Shown: piece after piece, positions 55,853 through 63,150 of the stretch
How positions within the stretch are numbered: the first letter of the stretch is position 1
Layout of the letters: each line of letters opens with the position of its first letter
Assembly: GCA_016290325.1 (NCBI GenBank)
Contig: JAEETL010000010.1
Coordinates: 1 to 64,000, forward strand
Origin: Muribaculaceae bacterium
GTDB taxonomy: Bacteria > Bacteroidota > Bacteroidia > Bacteroidales > Muribaculaceae
Direction of reading: 5' to 3'
Length of the DNA stretch: 64,000 nucleotides
Position numbers and translations under genes: made by a program
The notes under the pieces: generated by a model
The model's input: only the letters and a program-made list of their open reading frames with translations
Databases searched by the model: none
What the model was told of the DNA's origin: nothing

Positions 55853-55943
55853 CAGTTGACAGTTAACAGTGAAAAGTGAACTATTAACTCTTCACTCTTC
55901 ACTGTTAACTGTCAACTATTCACTATTAACTCTTACCTGACTT
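55853..55943 (+). repeat. Thirteen-unit heptad array forming a 27-bp near-perfect palindrome
   Basis: Thirteen 7-nt units (CAGTTGA, CAGTTAA, CAGTGAA, AAGTGAA, then CTATTAA, CTCTTCA twice, CTGTTAA, CTGTCAA, CTATTCA, CTATTAA, CTCTTAC, CTGACTT) that run straight into the ATG at 55944. Positions 55854-55880 pair with 55891-55917 with one mismatch, loop 10 nt. Confidence 0.9.
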
Positions 55944-56369
55944 ATGCGCTGGACGTGCCCTAAATGCGGTAAAAAGCTGGATGTCAGCAATGAGCAACTC
56001 ATCGCCAACGATGGGGTGATTGTTTGTCCACAGTGCTTGCTGCAGGCGCGCCAGCCCATTCCCCAAAAGCGGGTAACGACCAGCGTGAACACCTCATCCA
56101 CTCCTCCTCCCCGCAAGTCTAATCAGGTCGAAAACACCCCTCCTCCACACAAGACCCGCATGAAACAAGCATCCACCTCCTATCGTTATACTGGTCCTGG
56201 AAGCGGTAGTAATGGCACCACTAAGAAAAGGCCTGTCAAAAAGAAATCCAAGAAGAAAAAGCAGGCTGGCATGAGCGCTTGGGGCTGCTTTGGCAAGAGC
56301 GTCATCTTCACGCTCATCCTGTTTGCGGCCTATGTTTTCTTTGGACTACTCTTGGAATCAATACAATAA
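55944..56369 (+). CDS. Zinc-ribbon protein with C-terminal membrane anchor (cytoskeletal locus, gene 6)
   Basis: 141 residues. N-terminal zinc ribbon with CPKC (5-8) and CPQC (29-32), a Pro/Ser-rich then strongly basic linker (KKRPVKKKSKKKKQ near 91-104), and a single C-terminal membrane helix (about 113-137). No signal peptide, so the ribbon and basic linker face the cytoplasm in a tail-anchored arrangement and could bind acidic protein or nucleic acid. The heptad palindrome ends exactly at its start codon. Last gene of the locus; yraN follows after 18 bases. Confidence 0.72.
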   Translation: MRWTCPKCGKKLDVSNEQLIANDGVIVCPQCLLQARQPIPQKRVTTSVNTSSTPPPRKSNQVENTPPPHKTRMKQASTSYRYTGPGSGSNGTTKKRPVKKKSKKKKQAGMSAWGCFGKSVIFTLILFAAYVFFGLLLESIQ

Positions 56370-56387
56370 TCCGCTCACTAGGAGATT

Positions 56388-56768
56388 ATGGCACGACACA
56401 ATGCATTGGGAGAGGCTGGGGAGCAGGCGGCTTGCGAGTTCCTGATTGCTAAGGGCTACACCATTCGCGAGACCAATTGGCGCGTCGGCAAGCTGGAGAT
56501 TGACATTGTGGCCCAGGAGCCAAAGGCCAACCGCCTGCACATCGTTGAGGTGAAGACGCGCAGCGAGGGTGAGCACTATGACCCCATGCAATCAATTACC
56601 CCGGCCAAAATTCGCAATCTGGTGAATGCCGCCAACGGTTACATCAGTCTCTACCAGTTGAAAATGTCGGTGCAGTATGACGTGATGATTCTCATCGGCA
56701 AGGCAACCGATTTCACCATCCAATATATCCCTAATGCCTTCCAGCCGCCATTGCGGTTTTGCCGCTAG
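56388..56768 (+). CDS. yraN: UPF0102 (YraN) endonuclease-like protein
   Basis: 126 residues, usual length. Conserved LGEAGEQAACEFLIAKGY, the N-W-R-V-GKLEIDIVA segment and HIVEVKTR give the restriction-endonuclease-fold catalytic pattern (E..D..ExK) of the YraN family. Cellular role is not established, though a nuclease or recombination role has been proposed. It ends at 56768; a -7 box (TAATTTTG, 56834-56841) follows, suggesting the next genes are transcribed separately. Confidence 0.92.
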   Translation: MARHNALGEAGEQAACEFLIAKGYTIRETNWRVGKLEIDIVAQEPKANRLHIVEVKTRSEGEHYDPMQSITPAKIRNLVNAANGYISLYQLKMSVQYDVMILIGKATDFTIQYIPNAFQPPLRFCR

Positions 56769-56833
56769 GTTTTAATCGGCCACACGCAACACAATTTAAA
56801 GATATTTAATGCGGGGATGTCGTGCAAAAAGAT

Positions 56834-56841
56834 TAATTTTG
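56834..56841 (+). promoter_or_regulatory. -7 box before the 117-aa membrane protein
   Basis: TAATTTTG, 50 bp before the ATG; no convincing -33 TTG at the right spacing. Confidence 0.45.
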
Positions 56842-56890
56842 CAGGTCAATTGCCGCCTGTCCTATTTGGCGGTGTCAATGTGAGATAGCA

Positions 56891-57244
56891 ATGATGGATT
56901 TTCTAGCGACATATCATCTGCAGGGTCTGGTCTTGGGACTGTGCTCTTTCTTGATTATTGGCATTTGCCACCCCATTGTCATCAAGGGTGAGTACCACTG
57001 GGGACAACGCATGAAATGGTTCTTCCTGTTGGCTGGAATTGTGCTGTGTGCAGGTTCCTTATTGGTGGACAACGTGCTTGTCGCCTCGCTAATGGGTGTG
57101 GGCGCATTCTCGTGTTTTTGGGGCATTAAGGAAGTGGGCGATCAGCAGGAGCGCGTGCGTAAGGGCTGGTTCCCGCGCAACCCCAAGCGCACCTATCCCT
57201 GGGACAATGATGCATCTGACCAAAAAGAAATAAACAAGGAGTGA
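56891..57244 (+). CDS. Small membrane protein of unknown function
   Basis: 117 residues with three hydrophobic segments (about 11-28, 39-58, 61-78) and a polar, Arg/Lys-rich cytoplasmic end. In many genomes a DUF4491-like small membrane protein has this shape (the HPIVIKGEYHWG loop and the CFWGIKE segment); I assign that only tentatively. Its stop overlaps the GTG start of the phosphoesterase (GTGA), so they are coupled. Confidence 0.65.
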   Translation: MMDFLATYHLQGLVLGLCSFLIIGICHPIVIKGEYHWGQRMKWFFLLAGIVLCAGSLLVDNVLVASLMGVGAFSCFWGIKEVGDQQERVRKGWFPRNPKRTYPWDNDASDQKEINKE

Positions 57245-59067
57245 GGCTAACGTCAACCATACTGTTGACCGCGACACTGTTGCTTGGTAACGTGTTGTGC
57301 TGTGGCGCCCACAACGTGGAGGGCCGCATCACCTGTGACGGATATGGAGTGGCGGATGTTCCTGTGAGCGATGGTTATGAGATCGTCATGACCGATGCCG
57401 ATGGCCATTATGCCATGACCAGCGCCAAGAGGAATGGTTATGTTTTCTACACGCTGCCTGGCGGATATGAACCAGAGATGGCCAACGGCTTCATGCCGCA
57501 ATTTTGGGCATCGCTCGACTCGCATGACACGGCGGTGCATGAGACCCACGATTTCACCCTGCGCCGTGTTGATAATGACCATCACATCGTGATTTTTGGT
57601 GCCGATTCCCACCTGGCGCGCCGCAATAGTGACCGTGCTTATTTCAAGAAAGGCTTCATAGCCAGCCTCAAGGACGAGGCTCAGCAGGCTGGCGGCACGC
57701 CCATCTACTCGGTGCTACTGGGCGACCTCACGTGGGATGTGTTCTGGACCCAAAACAGTTATGACCTGCGTGACTTCATGGCCGACATGAAGTCATGGCA
57801 ATATCCCATGCCGTTGTGGCCCGTTATCGGCAATCATGACCATGACCCCAGCATCCCCGAGGGCGATGAGACCGACTTTGAGTCGGCTGAATTGTGGCGC
57901 CAGACTGTCTGCCCCAACTATTATAGTTTCAACCTGGGCAAGGTGCATTATGTGGTGCTTGATGATATCGTTTACCTGAACGAGTATGAGGAGGGTTCCT
58001 CTTATTCCCCTGGAGTGGCGGGCAACCGCAACTATCGGGGTGCCATCAATGCCGAGCAGGAGAGCTGGCTGCGTCGGGACCTCGAGCTTGTCCCTAAAAC
58101 CACGCCCGTTGTGGTGTGTCTGCACATCCCAGCGTGGTCAGTCACGTCATCATTCGGTTATTATGCGCGTTTGGACAATACCTATTGGCTTTGCGCGCTG
58201 CTCAGCAAGTTTGACCAAGCCCACATCGTGAGCGGCCACACCCATGGCAATTACACCGTTCATCCGGCAGCCTATCCCCATGTTACCGAGCATAACCTGG
58301 CCTCCCTGTGCGGCACATTGTGGTGGAGCGCATGTCTCACGGGCAAGAATGTGTGCCATGACGGCAGCTCTGCCGGCTACTCGTTGTGGAGGGTTGATAA
58401 CAACCATCTGTCATGGAAGCTGAAATCCGTTGGCAACGGCAGTGACCAGATGAGATTGTATGACATGAACACGGTGCGCAGTTTTTACCGCACCAGCAAT
58501 GCCATGCGTGAGATTCTATCAGAATATCCCTCGCGTGTCAACTATTCCAGCATCGAGGACAATGTGGTGATGGTCAACGTGTTTGCCTATGACCAGGATT
58601 GGCGGGTAAGCATTTGTGAGGGGGACAGCATGCTCCGCTGCCAGCGCGTGTGCACCGAGGACCCCTTCCACACGATTACCTATGATGTACCCCGATGGAA
58701 CGCTGTGGGTTACTATACTGCCGACTACGCGACATCCCGCAGCACTCATCTGTTCAGGGCGGTAGCCGCCACGGCCACTAAGCCCATCACAGTGCGTGTG
58801 GTCGATAGTTTTGGCAACGTGTATCTGCGCTCCATCTCGCGCCCGCACAACTATAACTTGAACATGGAGAGCCAGGAGAATACTATCATTGCAGGTGACG
58901 TGAACGCTGACGGCGAGATCAACATTGCCGACGTGAACTTGATTGTCGACATCATATTGAGCGGTACCTTGCATGGCTGCCCTCAAATCCTTGCCGACTG
59001 CAATGCCGACGATGAAATCAGCATCGCTGATGTGAATAGTGTGATTGACTTGATTATAAAACAATAG
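57241..59067 (+). CDS. Secreted calcineurin-like phosphoesterase with C-terminal dockerin
   Basis: 608 residues from a GTG at 57241 overlapping the previous stop; this is the only start that gives the signal peptide (about 1-23). An N-terminal beta domain (about 25-105) precedes a calcineurin-like metallophosphoesterase with GADSH, LGDLTWD, GNHDHD and SGHTHGNY metal-ligand motifs, then a C-terminal metallophosphoesterase-associated domain (about 380-545). Residues about 552-608 form a type I dockerin: two repeats, GDVNADGEINIADVNLIVDI and DCNADDEISIADVNSVIDL, each with the calcium-loop spacing. Substrate unknown. trmD follows 3 bases later. Confidence 0.9.
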   Translation: MRLTSTILLTATLLLGNVLCCGAHNVEGRITCDGYGVADVPVSDGYEIVMTDADGHYAMTSAKRNGYVFYTLPGGYEPEMANGFMPQFWASLDSHDTAVHETHDFTLRRVDNDHHIVIFGADSHLARRNSDRAYFKKGFIASLKDEAQQAGGTPIYSVLLGDLTWDVFWTQNSYDLRDFMADMKSWQYPMPLWPVIGNHDHDPSIPEGDETDFESAELWRQTVCPNYYSFNLGKVHYVVLDDIVYLNEYEEGSSYSPGVAGNRNYRGAINAEQESWLRRDLELVPKTTPVVVCLHIPAWSVTSSFGYYARLDNTYWLCALLSKFDQAHIVSGHTHGNYTVHPAAYPHVTEHNLASLCGTLWWSACLTGKNVCHDGSSAGYSLWRVDNNHLSWKLKSVGNGSDQMRLYDMNTVRSFYRTSNAMREILSEYPSRVNYSSIEDNVVMVNVFAYDQDWRVSICEGDSMLRCQRVCTEDPFHTITYDVPRWNAVGYYTADYATSRSTHLFRAVAATATKPITVRVVDSFGNVYLRSISRPHNYNLNMESQENTIIAGDVNADGEINIADVNLIVDIILSGTLHGCPQILADCNADDEISIADVNSVIDLIIKQ

Positions 59068-59070
59068 ATT

Positions 59071-59784
59071 ATGAGAATAGATATACTCACCGTGATGCCC
59101 GAGGCCCTGGAGTCCCCATTGCACTGCTCCATCCTCCAGCGCGCCCAGGACAAGGGCCTGGTGGAGATCCATGTGCATAACCTCAGGGACTGGAGCTTGC
59201 GCAAGCACCGCAAGGTGGATGACTACCCCTTTGGCGGTGAGGCGGGCATGGTGATGCAGATTGAACCCGTGTGGCGATGCATGGAGGAATTGAAGAGCCA
59301 GCGCGATTATGATGAGATCATTTTCACCTCGCCCGATGGCGAGCAATTGGACCAGCCCATGGCCAACGCCTTGTCGCTCAAGGAGAACCTGATGATCCTG
59401 TGTGGCCACTATAAGGGTGTGGACTACCGCATCAGGGAGCATCTCATCACGCGGGAAATCACCATTGGAGACTATGTGCTTACTGGAGGCGAGTTGCCGG
59501 CCGCTGTCATTGCCGATGCTGTGGTACGCTTGATTCCCGGTGCCATTGGTGACGAGCAGAGTGCCTTGACCGATTCGTTCCAGGATGGCTTGATCGAAGC
59601 CCCCGTCTATACCCGCCCTGAGGTGTTCAACGGTTGGCATGTGCCTGAAATTCTACTTAGCGGCCACCAGGCCAAGATTGCCGAGTGGAAGATGCAGATG
59701 TCGTTGGAACGTACGCGCCGCCTGCGCCCCAACCTGCTGAAAGACAATGATGTAGAAACAAACAATAATAAAAAACGAAAATAG
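59071..59784 (+). CDS. trmD: tRNA (guanine37-N1)-methyltransferase
   Basis: 237 residues. SPOUT (trefoil-knot) methyltransferase with [11 protein letters not shown], the [13 protein letters not shown] and [10 protein letters not shown] motifs and the knot segment [14 protein letters not shown]. It methylates G37 next to the anticodon, preventing frameshifting on proline and some leucine/arginine tRNAs. The C-terminus ends in a Lys/Asn-rich stretch. The ftsB-like gene starts one base after its stop. Confidence 0.96.
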   Translation: MRIDILTVMPEALESPLHCSILQRAQDKGLVEIHVHNLRDWSLRKHRKVDDYPFGGEAGMVMQIEPVWRCMEELKSQRDYDEIIFTSPDGEQLDQPMANALSLKENLMILCGHYKGVDYRIREHLITREITIGDYVLTGGELPAAVIADAVVRLIPGAIGDEQSALTDSFQDGLIEAPVYTRPEVFNGWHVPEILLSGHQAKIAEWKMQMSLERTRRLRPNLLKDNDVETNNNKKRK

Positions 59785-59785
59785 T

Positions 59786-60094
59786 ATGTCAATCTTCAAT
59801 TTCAAACGTCCCACCTGGATACCGCGGTGGCTCAATATCCCGCTGCTTATCTTTGTCGGTTTTGTTGTTGTGCTCTTGTTCTTTGGCGACAACAACTACA
59901 TGCGCATCAACAAATACCGTTCACAGATCAACGATCTGAAAAGCCAAATCAAGAACAATGAGGATTCGGCAGCCATGTATGAGGCAAAGGTCAATGAGCT
60001 GAATACCGACAAGGAGTCGCTCGAACGCCTTGTGCGCGAGAAATATGGCATGAAGCGCGTCAACGAGGAAGTTTTTATCACCGATATCCCTTGA
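59786..60094 (+). CDS. Septum formation initiator family protein (FtsB/DivIC-like)
   Basis: 102 residues: short cytoplasmic N-terminus, one membrane helix (about 18-37), then a coiled coil (about 45-85) and a C-terminal LVREKYGMKRVNEEV segment, the standard FtsB/DivIC layout. FtsB-type proteins bridge FtsL and FtsQ and help activate septal wall synthesis in the divisome. Immediately after trmD. Confidence 0.88.
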   Translation: MSIFNFKRPTWIPRWLNIPLLIFVGFVVVLLFFGDNNYMRINKYRSQINDLKSQIKNNEDSAAMYEAKVNELNTDKESLERLVREKYGMKRVNEEVFITDIP

Positions 60095-60098
60095 CCAC

Positions 60099-60467
60099 AT
60101 GATGACCCAAGAAAATAGAACACAATTATCTAATGTGCTGGTGCTCACTGGATTGTTTGTGATGCTTGTGATGGCGGTCATGCCAATTTTGAACCTGAAT
60201 CAGGAATGGATGCGCTGGGCTTTTGCCGTGGGAGCGGTCACCGTGCTGGTAGGGCGCCTCATGGGTACCTATAACGGTCCGTCATTGCGCATTAAGCGGT
60301 TGCACCGCATCCTCATTACCAGTGCCATCATGTACTGTGCCAGTGCTGTGATGATGTTCCTCTCGCGTGGCACAAACGACTGGATCGGCTTCTTGCTGGC
60401 AGGTGTCGTGGTGCAGGTTTATGCTTCATGGATGATTGACAGGGAAAGTGCCAAAACCGAAAAATAG
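60099..60467 (+). CDS. Small integral membrane protein of unknown function
   Basis: 122 residues with four hydrophobic segments (about 12-32, 38-55, 70-88, 94-112). The family is not recognised with certainty. It follows the FtsB-like gene by 4 bases, so co-transcription is likely. A start three bases downstream (second Met) is equally possible. Confidence 0.65.
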   Translation: MMTQENRTQLSNVLVLTGLFVMLVMAVMPILNLNQEWMRWAFAVGAVTVLVGRLMGTYNGPSLRIKRLHRILITSAIMYCASAVMMFLSRGTNDWIGFLLAGVVVQVYASWMIDRESAKTEK

Positions 60468-60489
60468 CCTCAACCTGGCGGAATATTTT

Positions 60490-60518
60490 TTGTAATTACC
60501 AATAATTGAGTAATTTTG
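60490..60518 (+). promoter_or_regulatory. Promoter of coaX, giving a near-leaderless transcript
   Basis: TTG at 60490-60492 and TAATTTTG at 60511-60518, 18 bp between. The start codon is only 8 bases after the -7 box. Confidence 0.65.
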
Positions 60519-60526
60519 CGCTTTTG

Positions 60527-61279
60527 ATGAAAGGCAATCTCACGATAGACAACGGCAACACCTCGGTGAAGGTGGCGTTTTTCATCGGCACGGAGCTCGT
60601 GGCGACCAATCGCTTCATGCGTCGTGACATGAGGTTGCTCGACCGTTTCATCAGTACCTATAAACCCGACAGCGCCATTATGTGCAGCACGGCCTCTAGC
60701 GAGGCTAGCCAGCGTGTGGAGCAACTCGTCGGGCAGCGGTGCAGCCGTGTGCTGAACCTCACTCACGAGACACCGATGCCCATCAAATTAGGCTACCGCA
60801 CGCCTCAAACGCTAGGACGCGACCGCATTGCGACGGCCGTTGGCGCGTGGAGCATTGCTCAGGGGGGCAACGTGCTGATTATTGATGCCGGCACCGCCAT
60901 CACCTATGACCTGGTGACTGACGACGGCTGTTTTGTGGGTGGGAACATCGCCCCAGGACTGGGTTTGCGCTTCAAGTCACTGCACGAGCACACGGGGCGC
61001 CTGCCTCTTGTGGACGCCGATGGTGAGACGCCCATCATGGGCTATGATACGCCAACAGCAATACGCAGTGGGGTGATGTTAGGTCTGTTGGGCGAGATCA
61101 GGTCGTGCATCGCAACGCTCAGGGAGTCTCATCCTGGCTTGACGGTCTTTCTCACTGGTGGTGACGGCAAATTGCTGCACAGCCGTTTAGAGGAGGATGC
61201 AGTCATTTATCAAGAACATCTTGCGGCTGAAGGACTCAACCGCATCTACTTATACAATGAAAAGAATGAAAATCGTTAA
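60527..61279 (+). CDS. coaX: Type III pantothenate kinase
   Basis: 250 residues from the ATG at 60527, the only start compatible with the promoter (-7 box ends at 60518) and the one giving the family N-terminus NLTIDNGNTSVKVAFF. ASKHA-fold kinase with phosphate-1 DNGNTSVK, TLGRDRIATAVGAW, and phosphate-2 IIDAGTAITYD, followed by GGNIAPGLGLR. It phosphorylates pantothenate, the first step of CoA synthesis; type III enzymes are not feedback-inhibited by CoA. The 3' end overlaps the next gene. Confidence 0.95.
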   Translation: MKGNLTIDNGNTSVKVAFFIGTELVATNRFMRRDMRLLDRFISTYKPDSAIMCSTASSEASQRVEQLVGQRCSRVLNLTHETPMPIKLGYRTPQTLGRDRIATAVGAWSIAQGGNVLIIDAGTAITYDLVTDDGCFVGGNIAPGLGLRFKSLHEHTGRLPLVDADGETPIMGYDTPTAIRSGVMLGLLGEIRSCIATLRESHPGLTVFLTGGDGKLLHSRLEEDAVIYQEHLAAEGLNRIYLYNEKNENR

Positions 61280-62513
61280 GAAGATAACACTATTACTGAT
61301 TGCTGCCGCAATAGGATGCGGCGTAGCACAGGCTCAGATTGTTACCACACCCTACTCCAAGATGGGCTATGGCATGATCAACGACAATGTGTCAAGTATC
61401 CAGCGCTCGATGGGTGGCGTGGGCTATGCGATGAATGGCGGGCGCGTCATTAACGTGATGAACCCGGCTTCCTATGCCGACGTGGATTCACTGACATTCC
61501 TGTGGGATGTGGGCGTTGACCTTTCTAATTTGTGGAGCAAGGAAGACGGCAACAAGGGCTACAACTTCAGTGGCGGGTTGGACTATCTGACGGGCCATTT
61601 TAGAGTAATCAAGAAACTGGGTGTCTCTTTCGGTCTGTTGCCTTACTCTTCAGTGGGCTATTCTTACGGTGGCGACCTGGACAATGGCATGGAGCAGCGT
61701 AGTGGTAGTGGTGGTTTCAACCAACTCTATCTAGGCGCCGGTTATGAGCCGATCAAGAACCTTAAAGTGGGTTTCAATTTTGCTTACCTCTTTGGTTCGA
61801 CAAGCAACACGACACTCATCACGTCAACATCGACGAGCTATTTCACCCGCAACATGAGAATGCGTGATTGGAACACTCAACTTGGTGTCCAATATAGGTT
61901 GCCCTTGATGAAAGGCCGTGACCACCTCACGCTTGGTGTCGTTTACCAACCTAAGAAGTCATTCCACGGCAACACATGGGGTACAAGATATGACAGCCAG
62001 GACAATAGTCTTGACACCGTAGGCTATACCTCGATGAAAGGCAATTATGAGCAACCGGCAACCATCGGCGCGGGTCTCAGCTATAACTTGAACCGCAAGC
62101 TCACGATTGAAGCCGACTACACCTATCAGAAGTGGAGCGATGCCAAGTATCATCCCATAGGTGGCTTTGAGCCTCAAGCGATGCAGTTCGATGACAGATG
62201 GAAGGTGGCTGCCGGTGTGCAGTTCACTCCTAACCATCGCGCCAGCTATGTGGGAACCATGGCATTCAGGGCTGGTCTGTTCTATAACCACGATTACCTG
62301 AATTACAATGGGAATAACGTTCGCGACTACGGTATCAGCGTCGGCATTGGTCTTCCTGCCCCTGGCGTCAGTGAAAGGACGATGGTTAACCTGGGATTGG
62401 AGTGGCGCCATCGCCAAACCAGCCCCGTCCAATTGATTACCGAAAACTACTTCAACATCACGCTCGGTGTGACATTCAATGAGCTGTGGTTCTGGAAGAA
62501 CCGCATCCGCTAA
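61257..62513 (+). CDS. Outer-membrane beta-barrel protein (FadL/OmpP1-like)
   Basis: 418 residues; the ATG at 61257 overlaps the coaX end by 23 bases and gives a signal peptide ending GVAQAQ; ATG 61266 is an alternative. The mature protein opens TTPYSKMGYGMI and SIQRSMGGVGYAMNGGRVINVMNPASYA, a pattern I know from Bacteroidetes FadL/TodX-like barrels, with an N-terminal plug then about 14 beta strands ending LWFWKNRIR. Such barrels take up hydrophobic compounds; substrate unknown. lptC starts 5 bases after its stop. Confidence 0.8.
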   Translation: MKRMKIVKKITLLLIAAAIGCGVAQAQIVTTPYSKMGYGMINDNVSSIQRSMGGVGYAMNGGRVINVMNPASYADVDSLTFLWDVGVDLSNLWSKEDGNKGYNFSGGLDYLTGHFRVIKKLGVSFGLLPYSSVGYSYGGDLDNGMEQRSGSGGFNQLYLGAGYEPIKNLKVGFNFAYLFGSTSNTTLITSTSTSYFTRNMRMRDWNTQLGVQYRLPLMKGRDHLTLGVVYQPKKSFHGNTWGTRYDSQDNSLDTVGYTSMKGNYEQPATIGAGLSYNLNRKLTIEADYTYQKWSDAKYHPIGGFEPQAMQFDDRWKVAAGVQFTPNHRASYVGTMAFRAGLFYNHDYLNYNGNNVRDYGISVGIGLPAPGVSERTMVNLGLEWRHRQTSPVQLITENYFNITLGVTFNELWFWKNRIR

Positions 62514-62517
62514 TTCG

Positions 62518-63114
62518 GTGAGATATCTGTTGCACATAGCGCTTGCCCTCGTCGTGGTGGCAATATTCAGTGGATGTAAGGATAATACTACCACTATGGT
62601 CGATCATCCTACTAACCCCGAGGAGGTCCCCACCATGACGACAACCGATGTCCAGACGATCATCAGTGAATCGGGACACACCCGCTACCGCATCGCTACC
62701 AAGTTGTGGAACATGTATGAGGAGGCCAAGGAGCCACATTGGACCTTCCCTAAGGGTGTGACCTGCGAGGAACTGGACGTTAACTATAATCCTGTTTCGA
62801 CCATCAAGTGTGACTCGGCCTACTTTGATAAAAATAAGGCATTGTGGACTCTCACGGGTAACGTGCGCATCACTAACGTGCACAACGATGTGGTGCTTAC
62901 CGATGAACTCATGTGGAACCAGCATGAACACAAGATGTACAGCGACGCGTTTATCCACATCGAGAAACAGGGACGCATCATCGAGGGCTACGGATATGAG
63001 TCTAACGAACAGTTAACTACCTATCAGTTGAAGCAGGTTGAGGCGATCTTCCCCATCGATGAGAGCCGAATGCCCCATCCGGGAAGCGGCAATGCGCCAC
63101 AAACGACGCCATAA
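62518..63114 (+). CDS. lptC: LPS export protein LptC, GTG start
   Basis: 198 residues from a GTG at 62518, five bases after the previous stop; the frame has no ATG that gives an intact leader. Lipoprotein-type signal (VRYLLHIALALVVVAIF, lipobox FSGC). The rest is one LptC/OstA-like beta-jellyroll (SDAFIHIEKQGRIIEGYG, YFDKNKALWTLTGNVRI). In Bacteroidetes LptC is often a lipoprotein and hands LPS to LptA. The C-terminus has a short disordered Pro/Gly tail. Confidence 0.88.
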   Translation: MRYLLHIALALVVVAIFSGCKDNTTTMVDHPTNPEEVPTMTTTDVQTIISESGHTRYRIATKLWNMYEEAKEPHWTFPKGVTCEELDVNYNPVSTIKCDSAYFDKNKALWTLTGNVRITNVHNDVVLTDELMWNQHEHKMYSDAFIHIEKQGRIIEGYGYESNEQLTTYQLKQVEAIFPIDESRMPHPGSGNAPQTTP

Positions 63115-63150
63115 TGAAACCAAATAGAAATAATCAATAGCAACTGCATT

